A DNA stretch of 64,000 bases from Rattus norvegicus (Eukaryota > Chordata > Mammalia > Rodentia > Muridae), in assembly GCF_036323735.1 (NCBI RefSeq), contig NC_086031.1, forward strand, positions 45,471,225 to 45,535,224, written 5' to 3'. Positions 1-11,730 of the stretch are shown in pieces. The position numbers and the translations under genes were made by a program. The notes under the pieces were generated by a model. That model worked only from the letters and a program-made list of their open reading frames with translations, did no database searches and was not told the origin of the DNA. Numbering within the stretch: position 1 is the stretch's first letter; each line of letters starts with the position of its first letter.

Positions 1-504
1 AAATGGCTCTAGTCTCTGTTGCTCGAGCTTGTTTAGGTGAGGCTTGGGGCTGTACTATGTTATCCTTCTTGGATCCTTTCTGCTATTCTAAGAATGCAAG
101 GACAACAACAGTAATAATAACCTCACAGTTTAAATATTAAACTGCATGCCTTAACTACTGATGTCAAGTAAAGAGAATTAAGTAGTCCAATATCATCAGC
201 AGAGTTTTTATGGACAGAAACCAGACCATAGTTCCAATTAGCTAGACAAAATAGATTTCACACCAAAGGTTATCTTTTTTTTCTAGAAAAGAGGGAAGAC
301 CTTGAGCCTTTATCTCATCATTTCTCCTTTAAACCCCTACACTTAATACAGTTTAGTATACAGTCACTCCTTGGTTATTGGTGGTTATTCCAAAACAGAC
401 ATGGATACCAAAATCCAAGAATACTCAAGCCTCACATAAATGGCATATTTACACATGATCTGCCATATTCTGCAATACACTTTTGAAATACAAATTCCTT
501 TTTT
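1..504. other. Anonymous intronic sequence
   Basis: AT-rich sequence. I see no recognisable gene, SINE or convincing coding frame. Confidence 0.5.
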
Positions 505-770
505 TTGTATTTAAAATCTTATTTATCATGTGTGTGCACATATGTATGCATGAGTGTGTGTGGGGGTGTGTGTGGGGGTGTGTATATTGTGTGTGTGCAC
601 ACACATGCATATGCTTGATAGCACAGGGGCACACATCCCACAGTGCTAGAGGAAAACTTTGTGAATTTGGTTCTCGATTTCCGTTTTTACATGGGTTCTG
701 GGGAGCAAGTTCAGGATGTCAGGCTTTAGGACAAGCACCTCACCCTCTGAGACATCTATCTCCATGTTCC
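505..770 (-). repeat. Diverged B3-like SINE with TG-rich tail, antisense
   Basis: The stretch reads as a reversed rodent B2/B3-type SINE. A TG-rich tail (about 530-605) is followed by 'gggttctggggagcaag', 'caggatgtcaggctt' and a decayed version of the usual 'gccatctctccag' end. It is diverged, so it is an old copy. Confidence 0.5.
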
Positions 771-1470
771 TTTCATACGGTTTCAATCATCTCTAAATTA
801 CTTATAATACTTAATACAATATAAGTGCTATATAAATCATTGTTACACTGTATTGTTTAGGGAACAATGTCAAGAAAAATGTCTGTATATATTTAAGACA
901 GTCAATTATCATAAACCTAACTATTTAGAATACAGGGTGAACAATGCTCAAAATAAATGCTACAGAGGCAGGTTATGTGAAATAGAGGAGTGGAATATGC
1001 TGGAACTTTACTCCATTAGCCAGGCACACATGAACTCGGTGCACAACAAACCATTTGCCTTTTGGAGTTTTCTGGAATCTTTTGCCTTTTGTGGAAGAAA
1101 GATAATCTTGCTAGGCAGCCTAAGCTTTTCCACTTGTGGCTCTTCTGCCCCGGCCTTCTCAGGCTACACTCTCCCACCTATCTTTGACATGTGGTTGGTT
1201 GACTATGCATCCATGCTTCTGAATCCACACCAGTGACTGGCCTGGCACCCTGCAGTCACTAACTCAAAAGCAAGTTCTTAAGACAAGATGAATAGGAAGG
1301 CTTTGCTTTGCAAAGACACTTCCTTGCCCAGATTCTCTGCTATATACCTGTCTTTGAATTTCAATCCAAGAACAATTGCAAAATAACAACTCTGAGCTTC
1401 ACCATACTCAAAAGAACTAATCATAACTTGGCAGATTAAGGCAAGATCAATTCTCTAGCCTACTTCCTTC
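771..1470. other. Anonymous intronic sequence
   Basis: No repeat family was recognised. An open frame of 127 codons (853-1236, plus) shows no familiar protein motif and no splice or promoter context, so it is not called a gene. Confidence 0.45.
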
Positions 1471-1480
1471 CAAATTTCTT

Positions 1481-1580
1481 TTTTTTTTTTTTTTTTTTTT
1501 GGTTCATTTTTTCGGAGCTGGGGACCGAACCCAGGGCCTTGCGCTTCCTAGCTCTACCACTGAGCTAAATCCCCAGCCCT
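1481..1580 (-). repeat. ID SINE (rat ID family), antisense
   Basis: Reverse complement of the rat ID consensus: a T-run (poly-A tail), then 'ggagctggggaccgaac' and 'gagctaaatccccagcc'. The perfect 10-bp duplication caaatttctt flanks it at 1471-1480 and 1581-1590. The near-consensus body and intact duplication mark a young insertion. ID elements descend from the BC1/tRNA-Ala lineage. Confidence 0.95.
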
Positions 1581-1934
1581 CAAATTTCTTATAGAAAGTG
1601 GAATCCTTGCTGTCTCTCAAATCAAGGCTAGCAGTTTGGAGTCAGAGGAAGGAAAAAAAAATTAGTAGCAATAGTAAACCAGAAAACCTAATGTGACATA
1701 CAATCAAAGTATATTCGTGTAAGCATCTGGAAATTACTTTGCCCGTGGTCTCTGTACTTCATTTAACTCAGGCATGGGACCTAAAGGAGCTACTCACAGT
1801 GACTGTGGATCTCCTGGCTTACAGCCTGTTGCTGCTGCTGTGGTCCTGTGATAAACTTAGGATTTTAGATATTCTAGGTAAGTTCTCCATCGCTGAGCGA
1901 CCTCTACAGCCTATTTTGTTATTTCATTTAATTT

Positions 1935-2065
1935 TATATTTTATTTGAGACAAGACCTCACTAAATTGCCCAGGTATGCTTCCAACTTACCATCTTCCTA
2001 CTGTATCCTAAAAAGTAACCGGGATCACAGGCATGTGACATCACATCCGCCTGGTGCCTCCATGC
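1935..2065 (-). repeat. Diverged B1-like SINE, antisense
   Basis: Shows 'gagacaagacctcac', 'attgcccaggt' and 'gggatcacaggcatgtgac', the order expected of a reversed 7SL-derived B1/proto-B1 element. It is well diverged from young B1. Confidence 0.6.
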
Positions 2066-3980
2066 CTCTCTCTAAGCCAGGTCTCCACGGTCTGGCTCTA
2101 GCGTGGTCGCCACACCCATGGAGAATCGGATGGCAATTGATTGTCTTCACTTTACCTTCCCCTCTTTCTCATCAAATGAAGACAGCTACTGGCCAACTCA
2201 TAGCGGCAACTGAACACTGGATTATTAATAAGAGCATATAGATTTTGAATAATCAAAGCACATAGTTAACATAATTGAGAACATTCTGTTAACTAAGTAA
2301 ATGTTTTTCAAGTCTACAGGCAGTATTTTTCCTACACTTACTTCTCACAAAATTTTATCAGTGGTGAAAGAGATTCCAAGTTTCTATGTATCACTGTTAA
2401 GATAAAATTCCTGTTCTTTCATGAGGGTTACCCTGTTGATATCTTTTGGAGTAGCCAGATAAATGTGGTATTTAGGGAAAGAAAAAAGGAGAAATGAGAT
2501 TGTCTTTTTATACATAAAGAAATGAGGAAGTGCCATGGTTTATATCCAGGCCTGGTCCTTTTCAGAGAATGTGCTTGGAGGAAATGCAGTAGCAGGCCCT
2601 CTGAAGAAACCCATCTCATATCAGGTTCAAATTTAAGATGTATCCTTTTATTAATACCCCACTGGTGTGTAATTGTTAATAGTAAATAATAACTAGTGAT
2701 GTATATTTAACTTACTTTCTCTAGATCAAGTTAAGTTCAAACCAATTATCATCTGAGGGTAGTGACAGGTAGGAGGGGTTCTGGGAGGATGCTAAACAGG
2801 CAAATTACTCTCTACCACATATCAGACAGGGAAGCCAGATGATTAGACCATCAACAGACACTAATATATTCAACTCAGTGAATCTGTAATCTTGAGTGAC
2901 CAGAGTTGTCTACACTTTCTAGTTGCTCACCACTGTGTGCTGTAGTTATGCATCATGCATTTCAAGTCCAGCCTTTTAACTTTCAAAGCTCAACGGAATT
3001 CAAGCCCAATGACAAAGTCTGAATAAAAGAAAGGGCATTTAAGTTGCTGAAGGTTTAGAGCACTTGGTCTCTCTCATCAGAAGCTGAACCTTCCAAACAT
3101 GAGAAAAGCAGTTCCCTCTACCAAGTGGATTTCTGCAGAAGAAATGGGCCAAGCGAGAGATCCGTGTCTTGAGATTTGGTCTACTTTCTCTAAGCTCTCT
3201 TAGAAAAGAGGTATCTCTTCCTCCGTCTCAATATAGGAGGGTAAATGTCTACCCAAACAGGAAGGTCTGCAGGATGCTACCAGCTGTCATGAGTTTCCCT
3301 ATGACTTGAAGACTCTTGGCTCGCCATTCTGAAGCATCTTGTTTCCTGTTCTCCTCTGGGTTACAGCCCAAGCTAAGAATAGCACTCCATTCATGCTACT
3401 GTGTACACATCCTTTTTATTTGCACTTTTCTCTTAAATATGTGTAAAACCCTGTTCTTGTACATTATCCAAGGTAAATGGAAACATTTTTTTAAATAGGC
3501 ACAGAGCAACAGATTTATTTCCTGCCCAATCTATCAAAAAGCACTGCCTGGGGGAATTCCACTCAAGAGCTAAGACCCATAGGAACTGAAGGGGCATAAG
3601 CATCCTTTCTACAACTCCAGACAGACAGTCAGCAACAGGACAGCAAAACATACATGCCCACATCTACCCAGAACTTCATCTCTGTACATGTTCTGAGCCT
3701 TAAAAAGACCAGGAGGCTATAACATTTGTCTCTTTTTAACAGGTCAAGCAATGTGAAATCACCTACAAATGCTGATCTCACTGTTAACCAAAACAGTCCT
3801 AAAAATCAAGTAAGATTTGTGCTGATGAGCCAGAATGCAAAATCCACTTTTATCCAACCATCTCTACTCCAATTTCCTATTAATCTTTAGTGAGCAAACA
3901 TTTTGCAGAACACCTTGTGTTTTGGTTGTTACTGTTGTTATTGTTATTGTTGTCAGGTTTTTTTCTTTGAGGGGGTATTG
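2066..3980. other. Anonymous intronic sequence
   Basis: About 1.9 kb with no repeat I can name and no credible exon. Short open frames are scattered on both strands without any recognised protein similarity. Confidence 0.45.
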
Positions 3981-3984
3981 TTAT

Positions 3985-4110
3985 TCTTGTTTGTTTTTAA
4001 GACAGGATCTCACTTTATAGTTTCTGGCCTAGGAAGTTGCCATGTAGACTGACTAGACTACCCGCAAACTCAAGTGATCCAAATTGAAGAGATCCTGTCA
4101 GCCAGGCCTG
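3985..4110 (-). repeat. Diverged B1-like SINE, antisense
   Basis: Contains 'taagacaggatctcact', 'ctggcctagg' and 'aaactcaagtgatcc', a reversed old B1/Alu-like pattern. It directly follows TTG-rich low-complexity sequence at 3925-3985. Confidence 0.5.
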
Positions 4111-4344
4111 GAACTGATGAGAGATATCTACTCATTCACTCACTTACTTCACATTCATATTCATATTCCTTCCTGGCCCTTGAGCCCTTACAGCACTGCC
4201 AAGTGAGTAGGCAAACAGAGCAATATGAAAAAGCCAGCACTTTCTACATGCCTCTGGTCACCTGGTTGTTTGCATGTATGCCTCTAATTAGATGAGGTAG
4301 TTAGGAATTGTCCTTGGATACTCAGAAATCAGCATTTACACAAT

Positions 4345-4552
4345 GTTTCTGTTATGTATGTGTGTGCTGCGTGTAAGTAGATGCACACAGAAGAGCAGTA
4401 TCTCTTCTGGCAACTGCAGAAGCCAGAAAAAAGCCAGACTCCCTGGAGCAGAAGCTGCTGGCGGCTATGACCCACCAGATGAGTGCTAGGAACCAAACTC
4501 CAGCTCTGAAGGAGCGGGAAGCTTTCTTTACCAGTTATCCAGTCCCCACACT
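4345..4552 (-). repeat. B3-type SINE, antisense
   Basis: Reversed B3 pattern: a TG-rich tail, then 'cagtatctcttctgg', 'gaccacc'-like and 'gagtgctaggaaccaaac', and finally 'accagttatccagtcccc', corresponding to the SINE head. Diverged copy. Confidence 0.6.
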
Positions 4553-4756
4553 TGTTTCACACAGTCCATTCTAAGGGATGTTTCTTGGATTATTGAATGA
4601 CTCTTAAAGACTGAGCAGGCTCTTTGTAAAATAAAGAGAATAAACAGCATTTCAACTAGGAAAAAACTTCCATTTTATACTTCAGACTAGACTGCTAGTT
4701 ATAGAAGAACTACAAAGAAAAGGAGGAGAGGTGGGACAAAACACACTACACATTGT

Positions 4757-4794
<38 letters not shown>

Positions 4795-4808
4795 CTACAA
4801 CAACAACT
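4757..4808 (+). repeat. (CAA)n microsatellite
   Basis: About 17 CAA triplets with one CTA interruption near the end. Confidence 0.95.
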
Positions 4809-5264
4809 GAAATTGCCTGCTAAAATCTGCTCCTAACTGGGAATGCAGTTTAATATTTTAAATCTTTAACTGGCTTTCTTTACTTGGTGAGTACAGAATA
4901 ATAACAGTAAAGGGAGCACAAGGGTTCTATAATTTAAAGCAAGGGAGGACAAACTCAAAGCACCACATCTCATTGGTCATTTAGAAAAGCGTCCACTGAC
5001 AGGACAAACGAACATGCACTATTCCCCTTTGGGGAATGCGATTATCTTTTATGGATTCGAAATGGTTTTAAAAGAATTAATATCACTCATACAGGCAACA
5101 AAATGGGTAATTAAATGTTAAAGAATCAAGATGACTGCTAGTCCTTTAGAGTTAAAGAACACACACAGACATATGTGAGGAAAGCAGTCACTACGAAACC
5201 CTTTATTAGAGCCGCTTTTCTAACAGAAAAAAGTGGGCTGAAAATAAACCTCAAAGGAGCTTAT

Positions 5265-5435
5265 CTTGGGTTGGGAGCGCTGTGCTTGGCTGGTACAGTG
5301 CTTGCCTAGCATGACAGAGGCCCTCGGTTTGATCTTTAGAACTATGTTAGACTGGGGATGATGGCACAGGCCTATTAGAGGTAGAAGCATGAAGATCTTA
5401 ATCACTTTGAAGACAGGCTGGGTTGGAGGAGACTG
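5265..5435 (+). repeat. B4-type (ID + B1 composite) SINE
   Basis: An ID-like head ('gtgcttgcctagcatga', 'ggccctcggtttgatc') is followed directly by a decayed B1-like body ('ggatgatggcacaggcc'). This composite order is typical of the B4 family. Confidence 0.6.
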
Positions 5436-5605
5436 GCCCCTCTCCCCAAAGCTCATCTTTTAGAGTTGTTACTTTGATGTAGCCTTTCCCACCCTTCAAA
5501 TAATGAGGTTTTAGAAAACATCAGCCTACATCTCGTCCTGCTATGCTTTTATCTATATATTAGCTTCTCTTTTTTGCTCCGAAGATAAAAGGTTTTTTTT
5601 ATTTT

Positions 5606-5647
5606 ATGATGTTATTATTACTATTACTACTACTACTACTACTACTG
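5606..5647 (+). repeat. (ATT)n/(ACT)n microsatellite
   Basis: Short run of ATT and then ACT triplets. It is followed (5648-5805) by a decayed antisense B3-like remnant with 'gggatcaaacttagattg' and 'caggcttgttggg'. Confidence 0.8.
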
Positions 5648-6089
5648 GGTACCTTACTTGTACAGTTGCTATAGCCTGTACATAGAAGAGGACAACTTTG
5701 CAAAGTTGGTTCTCTCCTTCCACGTTTACGAGGTTACAGGGATCAAACTTAGATTGTCAGGCTTGTTGGGTAAATGTTTTATCAGTCAGCCCACAGAGGG
5801 CTCAGAAATGACAAATACACAACTATTTTACCTACAGAGGTTTTTATGTTTGCTTGTTTGATTTTTCCAATTTTTATAAAAACACAACCATGTTATTATA
5901 CTACTCCAGGCCTTCTATGGTTCGTAAAAGATTGCGTAAGTTTTATCAACTTCTAGTGAACATGCCTCTTCACTCCTCTCTTGGCTGATTTGACAATGCT
6001 TTTGTTTTTCTTTAAACTACAGGGAAAGTCGCTTTAAAGAAGGGGTAATTAGCGAGCAACTGAGGAAGACACTAGCATCAACTTCTCAC

Positions 6090-6090
<1 letters not shown>

Positions 6091-6139
<49 letters not shown>
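6091..6139 (+). repeat. (CA)n microsatellite
   Basis: About 23 uninterrupted CA dinucleotides. Confidence 0.97.
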
Positions 6140-6141
<2 letters not shown>

Positions 6142-6589
6142 GCGTGAACACATATATACATATATACTATGTATGACAAAATTAGCATTTTCATTTTTAA
6201 AAATATTCTTTTGGTTAAATAGTATACATATTACAGAATAAATAATATATAAATTCTGAGATTAAATTAATTTGATCAAATTGCTTCCTTTTTAGCATTT
6301 ATCTGGAAACTAGGGGGTTTATTGAAGAACATTAGGGAAGAGCAGTCTTAGAGAAAAGAGTCCTGGTCCCAGGCATCAAGCTCTATGCTCTACCACAGTG
6401 AAGAATGCTTTCCTGGGTGCAGTATAAACTTAGGGGCACATGCCCTCAGGAAAATGATTATCTGATTCCATCTCAAGACTGCCTATTGACAATTAGACGC
6501 TATATTCATCAAAATGACTTTCACAAAAAGAACAACATGGTATATGATCAGATTACTTACATATTATTTATTTATTTCTCTTTATTTGT

Positions 6590-6950
6590 GTGCATATATG
6601 ATGTGTGTATGTGAATATGAGAGTTCGGGTGCATGTGTGACACAGAGCACACATGGAGATGAAAGGACAGCCTTGGGTGTCAATCCTCTCCTCCTCCCCT
6701 TCCGCCTCGTTTTGAATAAGTCTCTCTGGTGTTCATTGCTGTGTAAAAGAGGCTAGTTGGCTCATGGCTGGCTTATGAGCTTCAGGAGATTTCCCTATAA
6801 CAACCTCTCATCTTGTCACAGAAACTTTAGGATTAGGAACAGGCTTCCAATTTATCTGGCATTATGTGGACTCTAGGGTTCAAATTCCGGTCCTCATGCT
6901 TGTAAGGCAAGTGCTTTCCCCACCAGGTCACCTCCTCTATCAGGCCAGAT
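6590..6950 (-). repeat. RSINE1/B4-like remnant, antisense, with extra sequence inside
   Basis: A TG-rich tail and 'gagatgaaaggacagcc' are separated by about 120 bp of unrelated sequence from 'ctagggttcaaattccgg' and 'catgcttgtaaggcaagtg'. Together these match the two ends of a reversed composite rodent SINE. The assignment is tentative. Confidence 0.4.
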
Positions 6951-7077
6951 TAATTTTTAAAAGCTACTGAATGAAGTTTATCCTTGCACTCTGGTAAAGA
7001 TCTATGTAGATGACCATGCTCCAAGACCTTCTCTGTAGTTTTATGAAAATGAAATGTACCAGTAAAAGAAATCTAGG

Positions 7078-7165
7078 GGGGTTGGGGATTTAGCTCAGTG
7101 GTAGAGCGCTTGCCTAGCAAGCGCAAGGCCCTGGGTTTGGTCCCCAGCTCCGAAAAAAAGAAAAA
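7078..7165 (+). repeat. ID SINE (rat ID family)
   Basis: Near-consensus ID body with 'tagctcagtggtagagcgc' (A-box region) and 'ggtttggtccccagctc' (B-box region), then an A-rich tail. The 9-bp duplication aaatctagg flanks it at 7069-7077 and 7166-7174. Young copy. Confidence 0.95.
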
Positions 7166-7174
7166 AAATCTAGG

Positions 7175-7375
7175 ACTAGGGATGTGGTTTATCTTGAAGG
7201 TGCCTGCCTATCGTGTGCAAAGCCTCAGGTTAGGGTACCAGTACTGAATAAACCTGATTCCGTCTGTAATCCCAGCACTTGGGCAGTAGAAGTAAAACAC
7301 TCAGAAGCTCCAAGTCATCCTACAAAGTACATTCAAGACCAACCTGGGCTACATGAAACCCTGTCTCAGAACATT
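7175..7375 (+). repeat. B4-type (ID + B1 composite) SINE
   Basis: An ID-like head ('ggtgcctgcctatcgtg') leads into a B1-like body ('tctgtaatcccagcac', 'aagaccaacctgggctac') ending in 'ctgtctcagaac'. It is older than the ID element that landed at its 5' edge. Confidence 0.65.
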
Positions 7376-9520
7376 TAGTTAACTTAAAAAAGGGAAGTAG
7401 ACACAGTAAGAAGCATGGTATAAAGGGGCAGAAGGGAATAATGGAAGGATGTGTAAATGGGAGGTCAGGCAGAGGAGGGGTTGGGATAGGAATAACTAAC
7501 ATTAAGACCATTTGAAAAAGCCTTATGGAAGTCTATTTTATAAGCTTCCTTATATTAACTGTGCATATATTATACATATATTAATATGTAATATGTGTAT
7601 TTTAGTCTAAACCTGAGAGAAATAAATAAGAGGTATTCTCAATTGCCACTATTCAAATACCAATTACAAATTAACTTCTAAAGGCAGATGGGATGGAATA
7701 CAGCACTGCTTCAAAAGTAAAGGAAGTCTTTATCCTAATGAATTGATCTCCTCAATTTAACTGTACATTTGATCCCAAGACCCTTTGTGGGCCTAATAAC
7801 CATGGGGAGGCCCGAAGTTAAACAGTCCCTAGGGTGGCCCACTTCATCACAGCCATCAGGAGGCAGGAAAAGCCGCTAGGGAGGTTCTGATTTTATTATG
7901 TAAATTATAGTAAACTACACTCAGCTCCCTCCTCACTATTACTGCATCTCTGTTTCTACCCAGTGAAGTCAGCAGAAGTAGATGAGGAAGTCTGTGCATA
8001 AAGGAAAGCAGACAGGGCCGGTTACTCCTCTGTGGTAGAGGATAACCTCCACTAGCAAGTAAACATCCATAGTACAGTTCCTCTGGTTTCTCTCTTCAGC
8101 CCTTCTTAGTCAACTTAATTCCAAGGACTCCAAGAGGTGAAATAGGTGGTCAAAAGTCGGGGGCAAATTCAGAAGCCCTGAGAAAAGCAAAGACTACATA
8201 AATAGTTCCTGGCATCTCATTTCCCAGGACCTGTGTGATCCTGAACACATTTCTCTGTGCTTTATGTTCCTATCCAGATTGTGAATAAAAATAGCCACCT
8301 CGCAAAGCTCTGTGAGCTACCTTTGGACCTTCTAAGGCCAGGGGAGGACTACATGACTCCGTTCTAACTCAGAGAAGTTAAAACCTGGATAGGAAAGTGA
8401 AAAATGTTCAGTTATTGTCTAGGTATGAACAAATTCTGAGGTCATAGAACAGGATACAGACCAAGATAGAAAGGAGGTCTTACCCAGGCCTACAGAATTA
8501 GCAGAAAAGAACAAGCTTGGAACTCCAGGGCGAGGCACACTAGGTCTGAATGAGTCACTGATACAGTGACAGATGCACTGGTCTGAAGGTGACCAGCAAT
8601 TCTTCATAATTCTAGAATGCATACCTCTAGGTGGAGATTTAAGATGCTAATAAGACTTGCAGTACATGAGGTTATATGTAAAAACCACATGTAATAGGTA
8701 AACCATGCAAGACAACACTTACTATACGGATGATTCAAAAACCCAGCTCTCTACAAATGAGCCAGAAAGCCCCCAGGTACGGCGGAAGAAGGCCTGTTCT
8801 TTGTGTAGCGGTTGCCTCTTGAGCTTCTGAATTTTCTTCCTGCTCTGACCCCCTTCCTCCCTTGAAAGTGTCTTAGGAAATTCTCTCATTCTGCTTGGTA
8901 CCATCCACGTCTGTCTACTGCTTTGTTCCTGGACACAAGAATCTAGAAGCCTTCTGGATGATACACACGGCAATAAATTCTGCCTGCCTGTAGCGTTGTG
9001 ATCCTGCGTTTCAGGCGCGAGCTCCAAGAGTGTGAGGGCCAGCTGAGGCACGTGTCAATGTGAGGGGTACTAAGCACCTCCACAGACACACTCAACACAC
9101 TCCACGGTTCTCGCTCTAGTGCAGACTTTCTAAGTTAGCCACTTGTATTTACTTCAGAATGGACCTGAACTCTGGTCAGGTCGATGTCATTTTCTTCAAA
9201 GGATGTTAAAAAAAAAAAACAAGAAAGACTCAGAATCTATCCTAAGATGACTTGGACTTGCTAGTAATCATATCTTCAGTCAAAATCTGTACTCTAAGAC
9301 AACTGTCAAAAACTACTGCAGATAAGTAGCGAAACCACATAAACTCCCAGAGGCTGAGAAGTACATCAGGACTCCTTTCATTTAACTTGTGGACCATACT
9401 GTATTTCTATCAATTTAAACCACACAAAGTATTTCTTACAGGAAGGGAAACCAGAGAAGGTGGCTTCCAACTGTCTACCTCAATGCTGTTTTCTTCCTAC
9501 ATATAAAAACAGCAATAAAA
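7376..9520. other. Mostly anonymous sequence with a MIR remnant
   Basis: About 2.1 kb. A decayed MIR-like stretch lies near 8195-8325 ('gacctgtgtgatcctgaac', 'agccacctcgcaaag'). No exon was recognised. A 109-codon minus frame at 8722-9051 has no recognisable product. Confidence 0.45.
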
Positions 9521-9658
9521 CCAGGCAGTGGTGGCACACACCTTTGATGCCAGCACTCAGGAGACAGAGGCAGGTGGATCTCTGTGAGTTTGAGAACAGC
9601 CTAGTCTACAGAGAGTTCCAGGACAGCCAGGAACAGTTTGTTTGAAAAACAAACAAAT
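9521..9658 (+). repeat. B1 SINE
   Basis: Clear B1: 'ccaggcagtggtggcac', 'gccagcactcaggagac', 'ggcaggtggatctctg' and 'tccaggacagccagg', ending in an A-rich tail. Moderately young. Confidence 0.9.
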
Positions 9659-9711
9659 ACAGAAATAGTCTAAGTGGGACTTAGGTGAGGAGAGTCTCCC
9701 TGTTTTCTTCA

Positions 9712-9767
9712 TCATCATCATCATAATCATCATCATCACCACCACCACCACCACCACCACCACCACC

Positions 9768-9813
<46 letters not shown>

Positions 9814-9814
9814 A
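9712..9814 (+). repeat. Compound (CAT)n-(CAC)n-(CAT)n microsatellite
   Basis: CAT triplets, then about 15 CAC/CCA triplets, then CAT triplets again. On the minus strand it reads as GAT/GTG triplets and produces artificial poly-Asp/Gly or Met/Val frames, which are not genes. Confidence 0.97.
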
Positions 9815-10539
9815 GTATTGGCATTGTTGCAATTACCATCCTAAGAGGCCGGAAGTTTAGCACTTTCTTACGTTCCCTTCTGGAGATAATTTTCCTTATC
9901 TGAAGGCTTCAAAAAGTGTGACCAGACAAAAGGCCTCAACTCAAACTCAGTTCAGAACAACCTTGTGACAGCGATTAGGAAAATCACTTCTATCAATCTC
10001 AATACAGCCTTTCCACTTTCTCCCTAACTCCCAACCAAGAACCCATCCCAAGACCCACACTACTGTTTGTCTTGGCCTCATCAAAGGGCTGGATCACACA
10101 TATCCAGGCTGCCAAAGCAACAGGAATTTTACAGGGGCCCTGGCACAGGGATAACCCTGAAAGGAAAGTGACAAAGTCTAATGTGCCACACCAGCTTACT
10201 TTCACGGCCTCTTTGGCTTTACTTCCCTTGAACCAGAAGCTGAATCCAATACTCTACATAAGCCCTGAGGGTTCTATTTATATTCTGAAGTCAACTGGGT
10301 ACCTACCCTGGTTCCCAGCAAACCTGAAGTAAGAGCAGTTTTTCCCTTTAAACAGTCGCTGAAGACATAAGGACACTTTTCGCTCTGCCAAGAAGTACCC
10401 CATACCCTTAAAATGAAGCAATACCACTATGAAAACAGTACCAATTATTTGAATGTTCAAGGGTTAGACCTTATACTATTACCCTCATTGGCGCCTAAAG
10501 ATTCCTCGTCTATACACAGGAATAACAACACAACATGCC

Positions 10540-10650
10540 TTGCTGTATTTTCTTTCATGGTCAAAGAGATTAACAAAGAAAATAAATCACATAGCACAGT
10601 GCCTAGAACATAGTAACTGCCCAACAATACTAGTGATTATTGATATTTTT
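10540..10650 (+). repeat. MIR or L2-like remnant
   Basis: 'cacagtgcctagaacatagtaa' and its surroundings match the 3' ends of ancient mammalian MIR/L2 elements. Old and partial. Confidence 0.45.
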
Positions 10651-10798
10651 ATTATATTTATTCTAAGAATGAGATGCAGTTATTACTAAGAGATGATCTT
10701 CCTATAATATATGGTTCCAACTCATGTACAAAAGACCCACAGTTAATTCTCAGTTTCTCTTGTAAACAGAAGGAAGTGGGCCAACAAAACTCCTAAAT

Positions 10799-10901
10799 CG
10801 GGGTTGGGGATTTAGCTCAGTGGTAGAGCGCTTGCCTAGCAAGCGCAAGGCCCTGGGTTCGGTCCCCAGCTCCGGAAAAAAAAAAACAAAAAAAACAAAA
10901 A
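10799..10901 (+). repeat. ID SINE (rat ID family)
   Basis: Near-consensus ID body and a long A-rich tail with C interruptions. A perfect 13-bp duplication aaaactcctaaat lies at 10786-10798 and 10902-10914. Young copy. Confidence 0.96.
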
Positions 10902-11281
10902 AAAACTCCTAAATTATAAAGACTCTCATAGATTTTCAGTATCTTATATATAGTGCTACATACACAGCAAACAAAAAAGCTGTTAATTATGTAGTAAGTG
11001 TGTATGTGTATAGCTGTGTTTATGATACATTCATACATACAACCATATACATATAGTTAAGATAAATTCATATACAAATGTATGTATACAGACACACATA
11101 CACTGGGATGTTTGCTAATAGGCTTCTTTATTGTGCATATGTGCTCACATGGTCTCCAAACGACCAGGCTATATGCTTTGTTAGTGCCAATAGTTCATAG
11201 GCATACCCATAAGTGTTAACTCATATTAACCAATTAGCAATGGGGAAAAAAAAAAACAACCAAAAAACAAAAAAACAGTGA

Positions 11282-11470
11282 GGGACTAGAGAGATGGCCC
11301 AGCAGTTATGAGCACTGACCGCTTTTCCAGACAAACTTGGTTCAACTCCTAGCACCCACACAGAAGCTCACAACTGTGTGTAACTCTGGTTCTAGAAAAT
11401 CTGACCTCTTTTCTGGCCTCTGCAGGTACCAGTTATACAAGAGGCACAGGCTGACAAATCACCACACATT
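11282..11470 (+). repeat. B3-type SINE
   Basis: 'gactagagagatggccc', 'atgagcactgaccgc', 'ttcaactcctagcaccc' and 'gtaactctggttctag' follow the B3 order. An A-rich stretch (11246-11277) precedes it. Confidence 0.75.
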
Positions 11471-11654
11471 TTTTTTTTAAAGTTTAATGCTTTGCAAAGA
11501 TTTGATGAAGACAGGTATTTTTAAATACTGCTGCTGAATTAGGTAAGCAAAGCAGCAATAAAAGAGGACAGTGGTGAAGCCTAGAAATCTGGGTGCTTTC
11601 TGCATTTCACTGTTCAAACATATTTAATAACTTACTTCATTAAAAAAAAAAAAA

Positions 11655-11730
11655 ACAGGAGGCTAATGCCACAAGTTCAAGGTCAGTCTGAGCTACTAAG
11701 TGAGACCTTGTCTCAAAATAGAAAGATGAA
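11655..11730 (+). repeat. B1/B4 3' fragment
   Basis: Only the right end is visible: 'caagttcaaggtcagtc' and 'gagaccttgtctcaaaa'. Confidence 0.55.

Noticed and set aside
7078..7165. tRNA-like sequence with A- and B-box motifs (also at 1481, 10799, 29095, 33066 and 39568)
   Set aside because: These are ID SINEs: A-rich tails and target duplications are present, and the sequence is the ID consensus rather than a foldable tRNA gene.
9557..9863. Minus-strand frames with poly-Asp/poly-Gly or Met/Val runs
   Set aside because: They are translations of the CAT/CAC microsatellite joined to a B1 element, with no gene context.
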